From contig CAZDLB010000074.1 in assembly GCA_964505995.1 (NCBI GenBank), forward strand, positions 1-8,951: a stretch of 8,951 nt of DNA. Direction: 5' to 3'. The notes beneath the pieces are model-generated. The model was not told the origin of the DNA, made no database searches, and saw nothing but the letters and a program-made list of their open reading frames with translations. How positions within the stretch are numbered: the stretch's first letter is position 1; each line of letters opens with the position of its first letter. Below are positions 1 to 5,467 of this stretch, in pieces. Origin of the DNA: JAJRVH01 sp964505995. GTDB taxonomy: Bacteria; Pseudomonadota; Zetaproteobacteria; Mariprofundales; Mariprofundaceae. A program made the translations under genes and the position numbers.

Positions 1-822
1 CGAAAGCCGCTTCAGATCATCGCTTGCCAGCTGGCCCGCGACATGCGCCAGCGTCATGCCGCCGGAGGACGGGAGTGCAGCGGAGATGAAACGATAGCCC
101 TGCCAGTCGAAGACGACGGGCTTACGCTCGATCGCGCGGTAGGCCGCAAGATCATCCAGCCGGATCAGACCGCCGTCGCGCCGCATGTCGGCCACGAGCC
201 GGCCGGCCGTCTCACCGCGGTAGAAGTCCTCCGCGCCCTTTCTGGCAAAGCGCGCCAGTGTCTCGGCCAGAGCAGGCTGGCGGATAAGCTCGCCCTGTTG
301 CCTGTGAAATATCTGCCTTGCCGCGTCATTGAACACGTTGGCGCGCCAGCGGATCATGCCGGCCAGACGTTCGGAAACCACGAACCCCTCGCGCGCCAGC
401 TGGATCGCGGGTACCGCGATCCGCTCGCGATCAAGCCTGCCGTAATGCGATACCAGCCGCTCGATGCCGGCCGGCAGGCCCGGCACGCCGGCGGACTGCG
501 GCCCGTCGATGCTCGATTGCTTCCGATAGATCTCGCCGTGGCCGGCCAGCCTCGGCGCGGTCTCGCGCGCATCGATCATCACATAGCGGTCTTCTTTGGC
601 GATATACAGCAGAAAGAAGCCGCCACCGCCAAAGCCGGATGAACCGGGCTCGACCACGCCGAGCGCCAGTGCTGTGGCCGCGGCGGCATCGAAGGCGTTG
701 CCGCCCTGCTTCAGCATTTCGGCACCCGCCCTGGCCGCCAGCGGATGCGCTGCGACGACCATGCCGCCAGACGCAGCTGCAACATTCGATCCCAGCAACA
801 GGAACAACAATATGCCAAACAT
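1..822 (-). CDS. ggt: Gamma-glutamyltransferase, N-terminal part (3' end outside window)
   Basis: This is the N-terminal 274 codons of a gamma-glutamyltranspeptidase, which cleaves gamma-glutamyl bonds of glutathione and related compounds in the periplasm. The frame is open from ATG 822 to base 1 with no stop. Residues 1-17 form a signal peptide: a hydrophobic leucine-rich core, then NVAAA. Family blocks follow: MVVAAHPLAARAGAEML (21-37), GGNAFDAAAAT (40-50), VEPGSSGFGGGGFFLLY (57-73) and DARETAP (84-90), in which Arg86 matches the known gamma-glutamyl-binding arginine. PSSGGMT (about residues 257-263) is also typical. The full-length family is about 550-600 residues, so the catalytic threonine at the autoprocessing site lies beyond the left edge and cannot be checked. 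ATG 822 abuts an inverted repeat, and the only Shine-Dalgarno-like sequence is the purine tract AAGAAAGAAG of that repeat. It lies downstream of mutY on the same strand, 149 bases away, so it may have its own expression signals. The family call is secure; in vivo substrate is unknown. Confidence 0.93.
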   Translation of the reverse strand, partial: MFGILLFLLLGSNVAAASGGMVVAAHPLAARAGAEMLKQGGNAFDAAAATALALGVVEPGSSGFGGGGFFLLYIAKEDRYVMIDARETAPRLAGHGEIYRKQSSIDGPQSAGVPGLPAGIERLVSHYGRLDRERIAVPAIQLAREGFVVSERLAGMIRWRANVFNDAARQIFHRQQGELIRQPALAETLARFARKGAEDFYRGETAGRLVADMRRDGGLIRLDDLAAYRAIERKPVVFDWQGYRFISAALPSSGGMTLAHVAGQLASDDLKRLS

Positions 823-850
823 CTTCTTTCTTGCTTGGCCAAGAAAGAAG
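823..850. repeat. Perfect inverted repeat abutting the ggt start
   Basis: CTTCTTTCTT (823-832) and AAGAAAGAAG (841-850) are perfect 10-base inverted arms around the loop GCTTGGCC. A shorter palindrome, CTTGGCCAAG (834-843), is nested inside. The element ends exactly where the ggt start codon begins (822 on the minus strand). The arm proximal to the gene therefore forms the purine-rich leader AAGAAAGAAG directly before ATG. From memory, very similar AAGAAAGAAG/GGCCAAG spacers recur between genes in Lysobacterales and related genomes, which makes a dispersed intergenic repeat more likely than a gene-specific operator. That comparison has not been made by search. Confidence 0.7.
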
Positions 851-894
851 CAAAGAAGGCCACCCCGAACATCTCCGCCCTTACGGGTTCTCTC

Positions 895-951
895 GGCAAG
901 TGTTTCATGCCGGCGCGCGTTGCTGCATGTTTCCGGCCTGAAACACTCGCC
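895..951. repeat. Long imperfect hairpin between mutY and ggt
   Basis: Arms GGCAAGTGTTTCATGCCGG (895-913) and CCGGCCTGAAACACTCGCC (933-951) are 19 bases each. They are complementary except at two positions, around a 19-base loop. There is no T run on either side, so it does not look like a classical rho-independent terminator, although it could stabilise the mutY 3' end or attenuate read-through into ggt. Together with the smaller palindrome at 823-850 it fills almost the whole 149-base spacer. I see no open frame that looks like a gene here, and I read the spacer as a composite intergenic repeat. Confidence 0.7.
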
Positions 952-971
952 TCGACGGATATGGACGGGGC

Positions 972-1934
972 CTAGCACAACGAGATTCCCTGTTTTTCAA
1001 GCAGGCGGCGGATGCCGGTCGGCAGCGCCGGCATCGAGTCGGCCCGCGCCCAGCGCCCCGGTCCGTCCGGATCTTCCTCCGCCCGATGCAGATACAGGTG
1101 CAGCCGGCGATGGCTCAGCTGATGCACATGGCCGGGAGTCTGATCCGGCGCGGCATCAAGCTCGGTGATCGGCGGGGACCACAAGCCGGCCCAGATGCCC
1201 TGATCGGGTCGGCGAGCAAGCCAGATGCCGCGCTCGGGACAGGCATGCAGCTCGACCCGCCAGTACAGATCGCGCATCGCAGGCCTGGATGCCGGCCGCA
1301 TCCCGGTATCGGCGCGATGGGCCGAGCGGCAGTGCGCCGCAACCGGGCAGGCCGCGCAGTCCGCCGACGTTGGCAGGCAGACGGTCGCTCCCAGCTCCAT
1401 CATGGCCTGGTTCCAGTCGCCCGGCTCATCGGCCTCATCGATGGCACCGGCGGCCCAGTCCCAGAGCTGCCTCTCGGTGGCCTGCGGGCATGCGTACCAG
1501 CGTTTGAGCACGCGCTTCACGTTGCCGTCGAGTACCGGCGCATGCATGCCAAAGCAGATCGACGCAATCGCACCGGCCGTCGAGCGGCCGATGCCGGGCA
1601 GGGAAAGCATGTCGTCGAATCCCGCCGGGAAATGACCCCCAAACTCCTTTTCAATCCGGTTCGCCGCCGCATGGATGAAGCGCGCCCGGCGATAATAGCC
1701 CAGCCCCTCCCAGGCCTTGAGCACATCATCCAGCGGAGCCGCCGCCAGCGCCGCGATGCTCGGAAAACGCGCGAACCATGCCTCATAGCGCGGCAGCACG
1801 GTCTTCACCTGGGTCTGCTGCAGCATGATCTCCGAGATCCAGATGCGGTACGGCTCGCGTGTTTCACGCCAGGGCAGCCTGCGCGCATGCGCGGCATACC
1901 AGGCAAGCAGCGTCTCACATCGTGCGGAAGACAA
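972..1934 (-). CDS. mutY: A/G-specific adenine DNA glycosylase MutY
   Basis: MutY removes adenine mispaired with 8-oxoguanine and so prevents G:C to T:A transversions. The 320-residue protein (E. coli 350) carries the whole signature. The catalytic glutamate is Glu35 in SEIMLQQTQV. The helix-hairpin-helix is LPGIGRSTAGAI (112-123), followed by catalytic Asp136 in LDGNVKRVLKR. The [4Fe-4S] cysteines are Cys186, Cys193, Cys196 and Cys202, with C-X6-C-X2-C-X5-C spacing. A C-terminal NUDIX-like 8-oxoG recognition domain follows from about residue 225, including an LSH loop matching the FSH loop of E. coli. The start is TTG: no ATG or GTG fits the expected N terminus, and GAGG at 1941-1944 sits six bases upstream. 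The start overlaps the end of the TonB gene by 20 bases, implying translational coupling. No catalytic or cluster residue is missing. Confidence 0.96.
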   Translation of the reverse strand: MSSARCETLLAWYAAHARRLPWRETREPYRIWISEIMLQQTQVKTVLPRYEAWFARFPSIAALAAAPLDDVLKAWEGLGYYRRARFIHAAANRIEKEFGGHFPAGFDDMLSLPGIGRSTAGAIASICFGMHAPVLDGNVKRVLKRWYACPQATERQLWDWAAGAIDEADEPGDWNQAMMELGATVCLPTSADCAACPVAAHCRSAHRADTGMRPASRPAMRDLYWRVELHACPERGIWLARRPDQGIWAGLWSPPITELDAAPDQTPGHVHQLSHRRLHLYLHRAEEDPDGPGRWARADSMPALPTGIRRLLEKQGISLC

Positions 1935-2826
1935 AGCGATCCTCGATCACCTCGAAGGTCAGATAGAAGCTGACGCGATCCAGCCCCCAGGAGGATGGCA
2001 GCGGCCGGAACGGTGCGGCGGCATGGATCGCGGCCACGGCGCTCTCGTTGATCTGCGGGATCGGGCTCGGCCGCAGGATCTCGATGCCGCCGAGATCGCC
2101 ATTGTGCTCGATCGTCAGGCGCATCAGCGCCCGGCGCGCTTCCTCCGGAAACTGCTCGTAATTGGCCTGCCCCGGCCGCCACTGCTCCTCCAGCGCCCGC
2201 ACCAGTGCCTGCGCATAGGGCGCGTATTTCGCCTCGCGCGTGTTGATCGGGATGTCGGCCTCGCGCGAGAGCATCTGTTTCATGCGTTTCTCGCGCTGGA
2301 AATCACGCGACAGCTGCGCCAGCGCCATCGTCGAGGGCATCAGGTTCGACAGCGGGATCTGCGGGGGCGCCTGCACCTGCTTCGGACTCCGCTTCTTCTG
2401 CGGCGTCGGCTTGCGCGCGTTGTCCGGCATCGGGCCGCGTTTGGCCAGAAGCCTGGGGCGCTTCTGCGGCGTCGGCTGCGGCGGCGGCGTCTTTGGCTGG
2501 GTCGGCGGAGCGGGCCTGCGGGGCTTGTTCGGCTGCTCGCCGACAACCGGCGCCCGGGCCGCGCGTGTGACCCGATCCTGCGCCTTGCGACTGCCGCCGA
2601 CGGCGCTGCGGTTGGACATCGTGCGCGCATCCTCCGGCGGCTTCTTCGGAGACGGCGCGTTGTCCAGAAGCACGACATCCATGATCTGCGGCGGCTTCTT
2701 GCGCGGCAGCGGCTTGTCATGATGCGCCACGGCAACGAGCGCGATCAGCAGCGCATGCGCGGCGATCGAGGCCAGCAGGGAAACACCGAAGCGGCGGCGT
2801 TGGCGGGAATCAGCGGAGGACATCAT
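1915..2826 (-). CDS. TonB-family energy transducer protein
   Basis: The protein has a TonB layout: a short basic cytoplasmic N terminus (SRQRRR), one membrane anchor (about residues 14-34, hydrophobic and alanine/leucine-rich), a periplasmic linker rich in Pro, Lys and Arg (about 40-160, with KKPP, TPPPQPTPQK and similar), and a C-terminal TonB domain (about 205-300). That domain has the features YAQALVRALEEQW, a variant of the usual NYP segment (NYEQFPEEA), LTIEHNGDLGGIEILRPS and AAPFRPLP. It would carry proton-motive-force energy from an ExbBD-like motor to an outer-membrane receptor; neither partner is in the window. I chose ATG 2826 (303 residues) over ATG 2865, because the longer form adds 13 unneeded residues and overlaps the upstream gene by 56 bases. 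ATG 2823 is equally possible. No strong Shine-Dalgarno is seen, so coupling to the upstream transporter gene is likely. It differs from E. coli TonB and belongs to the broader TonB-like group. Confidence 0.85.
   Translation of the reverse strand: MMSSADSRQRRRFGVSLLASIAAHALLIALVAVAHHDKPLPRKKPPQIMDVVLLDNAPSPKKPPEDARTMSNRSAVGGSRKAQDRVTRAARAPVVGEQPNKPRRPAPPTQPKTPPPQPTPQKRPRLLAKRGPMPDNARKPTPQKKRSPKQVQAPPQIPLSNLMPSTMALAQLSRDFQREKRMKQMLSREADIPINTREAKYAPYAQALVRALEEQWRPGQANYEQFPEEARRALMRLTIEHNGDLGGIEILRPSPIPQINESAVAAIHAAAPFRPLPSSWGLDRVSFYLTFEVIEDRFVFRTM
1941..1944 (-). promoter_or_regulatory. Ribosome binding site fixing the TTG start of mutY
   Basis: On the minus strand, GAGG at 1944-1941 lies six bases before TTG 1934, inside the last codons of the upstream TonB gene. 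The spacing supports a TTG start. The neighbouring ATG at 1920-1918 is in the TonB frame, where it is immediately followed by that gene's stop. Confidence 0.6.
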
Positions 2827-3355
2827 GACCAAGTCTGCCCGCAATATAACCCGCAAGGCCGCCATTGATCCAGCCGGTGATGCAGGAAAGCAGCAGCAGT
2901 GGCGGCAGCGCGTAGTAGAGCGCCTGCTGATGAATGAACAGCGCCTCGACCGTCACGACCTGCGCACACATATGCGCCACGGCGCCGGCCAGACTCACTC
3001 CGATCAGGCTCAGCCACGGAATCAGGCGCCAGCAGAGGATCATCATGGCAGACGCTGCCAGCCCCCCGGCCAGGCTGATCACGAAGGTGGGCGTGAACAG
3101 CGTGCCGATGAAGAAGCTGCCGACGATCACGCGCCCGAGAGCCAGCCCCAGCGCCGCCTTCGGCCCCATCCACACCAGCACCAGCAGCGTGACGATATTG
3201 GCCAGCCCCGGCTTGAACCACGGCCCGAGATTCGGAAGCGCCCCCTCGAAGACATGCAGGCCGATGGCCAGCATCAGCAGCGCCAGCCAGGCGGCGCGCG
3301 CCTCCAGATGCTTCAGCGACGGGCGCTCGCTCACGGCGCTATTCGACGATGGCAT
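2810..3355 (-). CDS. Gx transporter family membrane protein (Hpre_diP_synt_I domain)
   Basis: This is a 181-residue integral membrane protein with about five or six hydrophobic segments. It matches the family historically named heptaprenyl diphosphate synthase component I, now regarded as ECF S-component-like small-molecule transporters. The diagnostic blocks are ALPNLGPWFKPGLANIVTLL (39-58), GRVIVGSFFIGTLFTPTF (74-91), SLAGGLAAS (94-102), GAVAHMCAQ (124-132) and the glycine-rich end ITGWINGGLAGYIAGRLG. The substrate is not known, and no ECF ATPase or T component is encoded here. ATG 3355 overlaps the upstream NusG-II gene by 17 bases. A GTG at 3334 is a possible alternative start, but GGGGG a few bases before ATG 3355 favours the longer form. 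The old synthase name should not be taken as evidence of prenyl transferase activity: there are no aspartate-rich catalytic motifs. Confidence 0.9.
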   Translation of the reverse strand: MPSSNSAVSERPSLKHLEARAAWLALLMLAIGLHVFEGALPNLGPWFKPGLANIVTLLVLVWMGPKAALGLALGRVIVGSFFIGTLFTPTFVISLAGGLAASAMMILCWRLIPWLSLIGVSLAGAVAHMCAQVVTVEALFIHQQALYYALPPLLLLSCITGWINGGLAGYIAGRLGHDVLR

Positions 3356-3788
3356 CGAACCCCCGCTGCCGGCTGCCGCGAATGCTGATCAGGATGCGAT
3401 TGGGTACGCAGGCGATCAGATCCCCGGCATGACGGTGCGGCCCGGAAAGCACACAGCGCTGGCTGCTGCATGGAGCGGTCTGCATGCGCGCGCCGCTGGC
3501 ATCGATGACGATCTCGGCCGCGCCAAGATCGCCGTGGGCCGTGAAATGCACGGCCGGCTCGCCCTCGACCGGGATGGGATAGGTCGCCAGCAATCGCTCA
3601 CCATGATAGATCTCGGCCATCGGCGGGCCAGCCGCGATGCTGCGCTGGATCCAGAACCAGGATATGCCGATGCCCAGCAGGCAGATCAGCAGCAACGCGT
3701 AATCCGCCGGCCGCCCCCGGAAGGCAGCCTTCAGCGATGCCCCGGGATCGGACGGAAAGGGTGCGGGCTTGCTTTGCATGGGCTGCAT
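3339..3788 (-). CDS. NusG domain II-containing membrane-anchored protein
   Basis: This is a 149-residue protein with one membrane segment (about 29-48) and a C-terminal domain of the NusG_II family (about 56-149). The domain is predicted to be on the outer face of the inner membrane. The family signature is visible: AEIYHGERLLATYPI (58-72), IDASGARMQTAPCSSQRCV (95-113) and GDLIACVPNRILISI (122-136), with cysteines at 107, 112 and 127. It is unrelated in role to the transcription factor NusG; only the domain name is shared. In other bacteria this domain is commonly encoded beside a Gx transporter gene, as here, so an accessory role in that transport step is a reasonable inference. The start is ATG 3788; ATG 3779 is an alternative, and neither has a clear Shine-Dalgarno. 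It is the first gene of a four-gene overlapping run and lies 38-41 bases from the divergent dehydrogenase gene. Confidence 0.87.
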   Translation of the reverse strand: MQPMQSKPAPFPSDPGASLKAAFRGRPADYALLLICLLGIGISWFWIQRSIAAGPPMAEIYHGERLLATYPIPVEGEPAVHFTAHGDLGAAEIVIDASGARMQTAPCSSQRCVLSGPHRHAGDLIACVPNRILISIRGSRQRGFDAIVE

Positions 3789-3820
3789 GGTAGCAGTTTG
3801 TCGCGTCTTTCACGAAGGCT

Positions 3821-3825
3821 GGAGG
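3821..3825 (+). promoter_or_regulatory. Shine-Dalgarno of the short-chain dehydrogenase gene
   Basis: GGAGG directly precedes two consecutive ATG codons at 3827 and 3830. Spacing to the first is one base and to the second four bases, so the second ATG is favoured. The divergent spacer (3789-3826) is so short that promoters for both directions must overlap each other or the neighbouring genes. I see no convincing -35/-10 pair in it. Confidence 0.6.
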
Positions 3826-3829
3826 GATG

Positions 3830-4495
3830 ATGAACATTCTGATCACCGGAGCCAACCGCGGGCTGGGCCTGGGCTTTGCGCGCCATTATCTCGAATCCGG
3901 GCATGATGTCTGGGCCTGCTATCGCCGCGATGCCGGCGGCCTGGCCGAGATCACAAGCCCGCGCCTGCACATGCTGCGCTGGGATGTGGCGGCCGACGGC
4001 GGGCCGCAGGGCGAGCTGCCGGAGAGCCTTGATCTGCTGATCAACAATGCCGGCATCTACGGCCCCGGCAAGGATGGCCAGAGCCTGGACAGGGTCACAC
4101 CCGAGGCGATGCACGAGGTCTTCGATGTCGATTGCGTAGGCCCGCTGCGCGTCGTCCAGCGGCTGCATCATCGCATGAACCGTGGCGGTGTCATCGCCAA
4201 TGTCAGCTCCAAGATGGGCTCATCCGCCGACAACACCAGCGGCGGCACCTATGCCTATCGCGCCGCCAAGGCCGCGCTCGTCATCGTGTCCAGATCGATG
4301 GCCGTGGATCTGGCGCCGCAGGGCATCCATGTCATCACGCTGCATCCGGGGTGGGTACAGACGGACATGACCCGGCATACCGGCCTGGTGGACGTGGAAA
4401 CCTCGGTGGCCGGCATGACACGGGTCATCGCGCATGCACGCGACTACGAGCCCGGGGCCTTTATCGCCTTCGACGGCCAGATCGTGCCCTACTGA
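3830..4495 (+). CDS. Short-chain dehydrogenase/reductase, C-factor-like
   Basis: This is an NAD(P)-dependent oxidoreductase of the classical SDR fold, 221-222 residues and so slightly shorter than the usual 250. Numbering is from ATG 3827. The cofactor motif is TGANRGLG (7-14), the NNAG motif is LINNAG (71-76), the serine region is NVSSKMGSS (125-133), the catalytic pair is Tyr144/Lys148 in YRAAK, and HPGWVQTDM follows. The pattern is typical of cytosolic C-factor or carbonyl-reductase-like SDRs, whose substrate cannot be predicted. One oddity is the position that usually holds the structural and proton-relay asparagine (family VNxxGP). It reads VDCVGP, so Asp102 replaces Asn. The gene has a strong Shine-Dalgarno, is divergent from the NusG-II operon and lies 83 bases upstream of mscS. 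A shared transcript with mscS is possible but not shown. Confidence 0.92.
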   Translation: MNILITGANRGLGLGFARHYLESGHDVWACYRRDAGGLAEITSPRLHMLRWDVAADGGPQGELPESLDLLINNAGIYGPGKDGQSLDRVTPEAMHEVFDVDCVGPLRVVQRLHHRMNRGGVIANVSSKMGSSADNTSGGTYAYRAAKAALVIVSRSMAVDLAPQGIHVITLHPGWVQTDMTRHTGLVDVETSVAGMTRVIAHARDYEPGAFIAFDGQIVPY

Positions 4496-4498
4496 GGG

Positions 4499-4545
4499 CC
4501 AGCCCGGTGGGATTTGTCACTGCCATGGACGACGAAATCCGCTGG
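4499..4545. other. Imperfect hairpin in the leader of mscS
   Basis: CCAGC (4499-4503) can pair with GCTGG (4541-4545). GGATTTGTC (4510-4518) can pair with GACGAAATCC (4531-4540) with one bulged G. Six unpaired bases (4504-4509) separate the two helices on the left side. No T run follows, so it is not a typical terminator of the dehydrogenase gene. It lies between that gene's stop and the mscS Shine-Dalgarno, and it could affect read-through or mscS translation. It may also be chance in GC-rich DNA. Confidence 0.35.
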
Positions 4546-4566
4546 CATCGCGCTGCACATTGAATC

Positions 4567-4572
4567 AAGGAG
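4567..4572 (+). promoter_or_regulatory. Ribosome binding site of mscS
   Basis: AAGGAG, a near-consensus Shine-Dalgarno, lies six bases before ATG 4579. It fixes the start of the channel gene and implies efficient translation. Confidence 0.75.
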
Positions 4573-4578
4573 ACTACC

Positions 4579-5412
4579 ATGCCTGAATCCATCGACTTCG
4601 GCGCGCTGCTGAGCGAATACATCATCCCGTGGAGCATCAATATCGGCCTGGCCCTGGCCATCTTCATCATCGGTCGCTGGCTGGCCGGCATCCTGACCCG
4701 TTTCGCCGGCGGACTGCTGGAAAAGGCCGGCACCGACAGCATGCTCGTCGGCTTCGTCACGTCCATCCTCAACGCCGTTCTGCTGCTGTTCGTCGTCATC
4801 GCGGCGCTCGACCGGCTCGGCGTGGACACGACATCCTTCATCGCGCTGATCGGTGCGGCCGGCCTGGCCGTCGGTCTGGCCGTCGGTCTGGCCCTGCAGG
4901 GCTCGCTGCAGAATTTCGCTTCCGGCGTGATGCTGATCATCTTCCGGCCGTTCAAGGTCGGTGACTTCATCGAGGCCGGCGGCGTTTCCGGCACGGTTCA
5001 GGAGATCGGCATCTTCGCCACGACGCTGAAGACCGGCGACAACCGCATCATCATCGTGCCCAACGGCGCGATCTACAACGGCACGATCGTCAACAACTCG
5101 GCGCGTGATACCCGCCGCATCGACATGGTCTTCGGCATCGGCTACGACGACGATATCCGCAAGGCCAAGGAGATCCTGCAATCCATTCTCGCGGCGGACG
5201 AGCGCATCCTGAAGGATCCTGCGCCGCTGGTGGCCGTGGCCGAGCTGGCGGATTCGAGCGTGAACTTCAACGTGCGTCCGTGGGTCAATTCCGGCGACTA
5301 CTGGAGCGTGCTCTACGGCGTAACCGAGAAGGTGAAGCTGGCCTTCGACGAGGCCGGCATCTCCATCCACTATCCGCAGATGGACGTGCACGTCAGCAAG
5401 ACAGAAGCCTGA
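4579..5412 (+). CDS. mscS: Small-conductance mechanosensitive channel MscS
   Basis: MscS is a homoheptameric inner-membrane channel that opens under membrane tension and releases solutes on hypo-osmotic shock. At 277 residues this is close to E. coli MscS (286) and aligns along its length. TM1 is about 17-40, TM2 about 55-78, and the pore helix TM3 about 85-122. The beta domain starts at FRPFKVGDFIEAGGVSGTV (122-140) and includes TGDNRIIIVPNGAIYNG (152-168). The C-terminal cage contains SSVNFNVRPWVNSGDYW and ends in AGISIHYPQMDV (259-270). Compared with the E. coli sequence, TM3 has four extra residues. The E. coli stretch GAAGLAVGLALQGSL becomes GAAGLAVGLAVGLALQGSL, caused by an exact 12-base tandem repeat at 4864-4887. 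This adds a further leucine at four-residue spacing to the helix that holds the two pore-closing leucines. The gene has a strong Shine-Dalgarno, and a terminator follows the stop. Confidence 0.96.
   Translation: MPESIDFGALLSEYIIPWSINIGLALAIFIIGRWLAGILTRFAGGLLEKAGTDSMLVGFVTSILNAVLLLFVVIAALDRLGVDTTSFIALIGAAGLAVGLAVGLALQGSLQNFASGVMLIIFRPFKVGDFIEAGGVSGTVQEIGIFATTLKTGDNRIIIVPNGAIYNGTIVNNSARDTRRIDMVFGIGYDDDIRKAKEILQSILAADERILKDPAPLVAVAELADSSVNFNVRPWVNSGDYWSVLYGVTEKVKLAFDEAGISIHYPQMDVHVSKTEA
4864..4893 (+). repeat. 12-base in-frame tandem repeat in the mscS pore helix
   Basis: CTGGCCGTCGGT occurs twice in exact tandem (4864-4875 and 4876-4887), followed by a half copy CTGGCC (4888-4893). It encodes Leu-Ala-Val-Gly units (residues 96-99 and 100-103) and then Leu-Ala. 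The identical codons in both copies suggest a recent slippage duplication rather than ancient divergence. Confidence 0.9.
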
Positions 5413-5429
5413 GATCGGGCTGTTCGGTC

Positions 5430-5467
5430 AGGGCGGGGCCTTCAGGTCCCGCCCTTTGCTTCTTTCT
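5430..5467 (+). terminator. Rho-independent terminator of mscS
   Basis: AGGGCGGGGCC (5430-5440) pairs with GGTCCCGCCCT (5445-5455) as an 11-base GC-rich stem with one G-U pair and a four-base TTCA loop. The T-rich run TTTGCTTCTTTCT follows on the plus strand. It lies 18 bases after the mscS stop. The loop contains the stop codon (tca, 5442-5444) of the convergent response regulator gene, so the two genes share this 3' region. No T run follows on the minus strand, so it should work mainly for mscS. Confidence 0.85.

Noticed and set aside
43..642. Plus-strand open frame opposite ggt
   Set aside because: The minus-strand frame is unbroken for 274 codons and carries a signal peptide and several gamma-glutamyltransferase blocks; the plus frame has none.
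895..951. Hairpin read as a rho-independent terminator of mutY
   Set aside because: The stem is long with a 19-base loop and no T run follows on either strand, so I list it as an inverted repeat only.
596..1168. Possible short genes crossing the mutY-ggt spacer
   Set aside because: The frames run across the repeat element and into both neighbouring genes on the opposite strand. Their translations look like repeat-derived spurious proteins and have no good start signals.
2827..2865. Upstream ATG for the TonB gene
   Set aside because: It would add 13 residues before the usual basic segment and membrane anchor, and deepen the overlap with the transporter gene to 56 bases without a better ribosome site.
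1825..2868. Long plus-strand open frame opposite the TonB gene and the mutY end
   Set aside because: Its translation is low-complexity and arginine-rich, while the minus strand encodes a coherent TonB protein and MutY N terminus.
3789..3826. Divergent promoters between the NusG-II and dehydrogenase genes
   Set aside because: Promoters must be near here, but no -35/-10 pair with acceptable spacing is visible in the 38 bases, so I do not place one.
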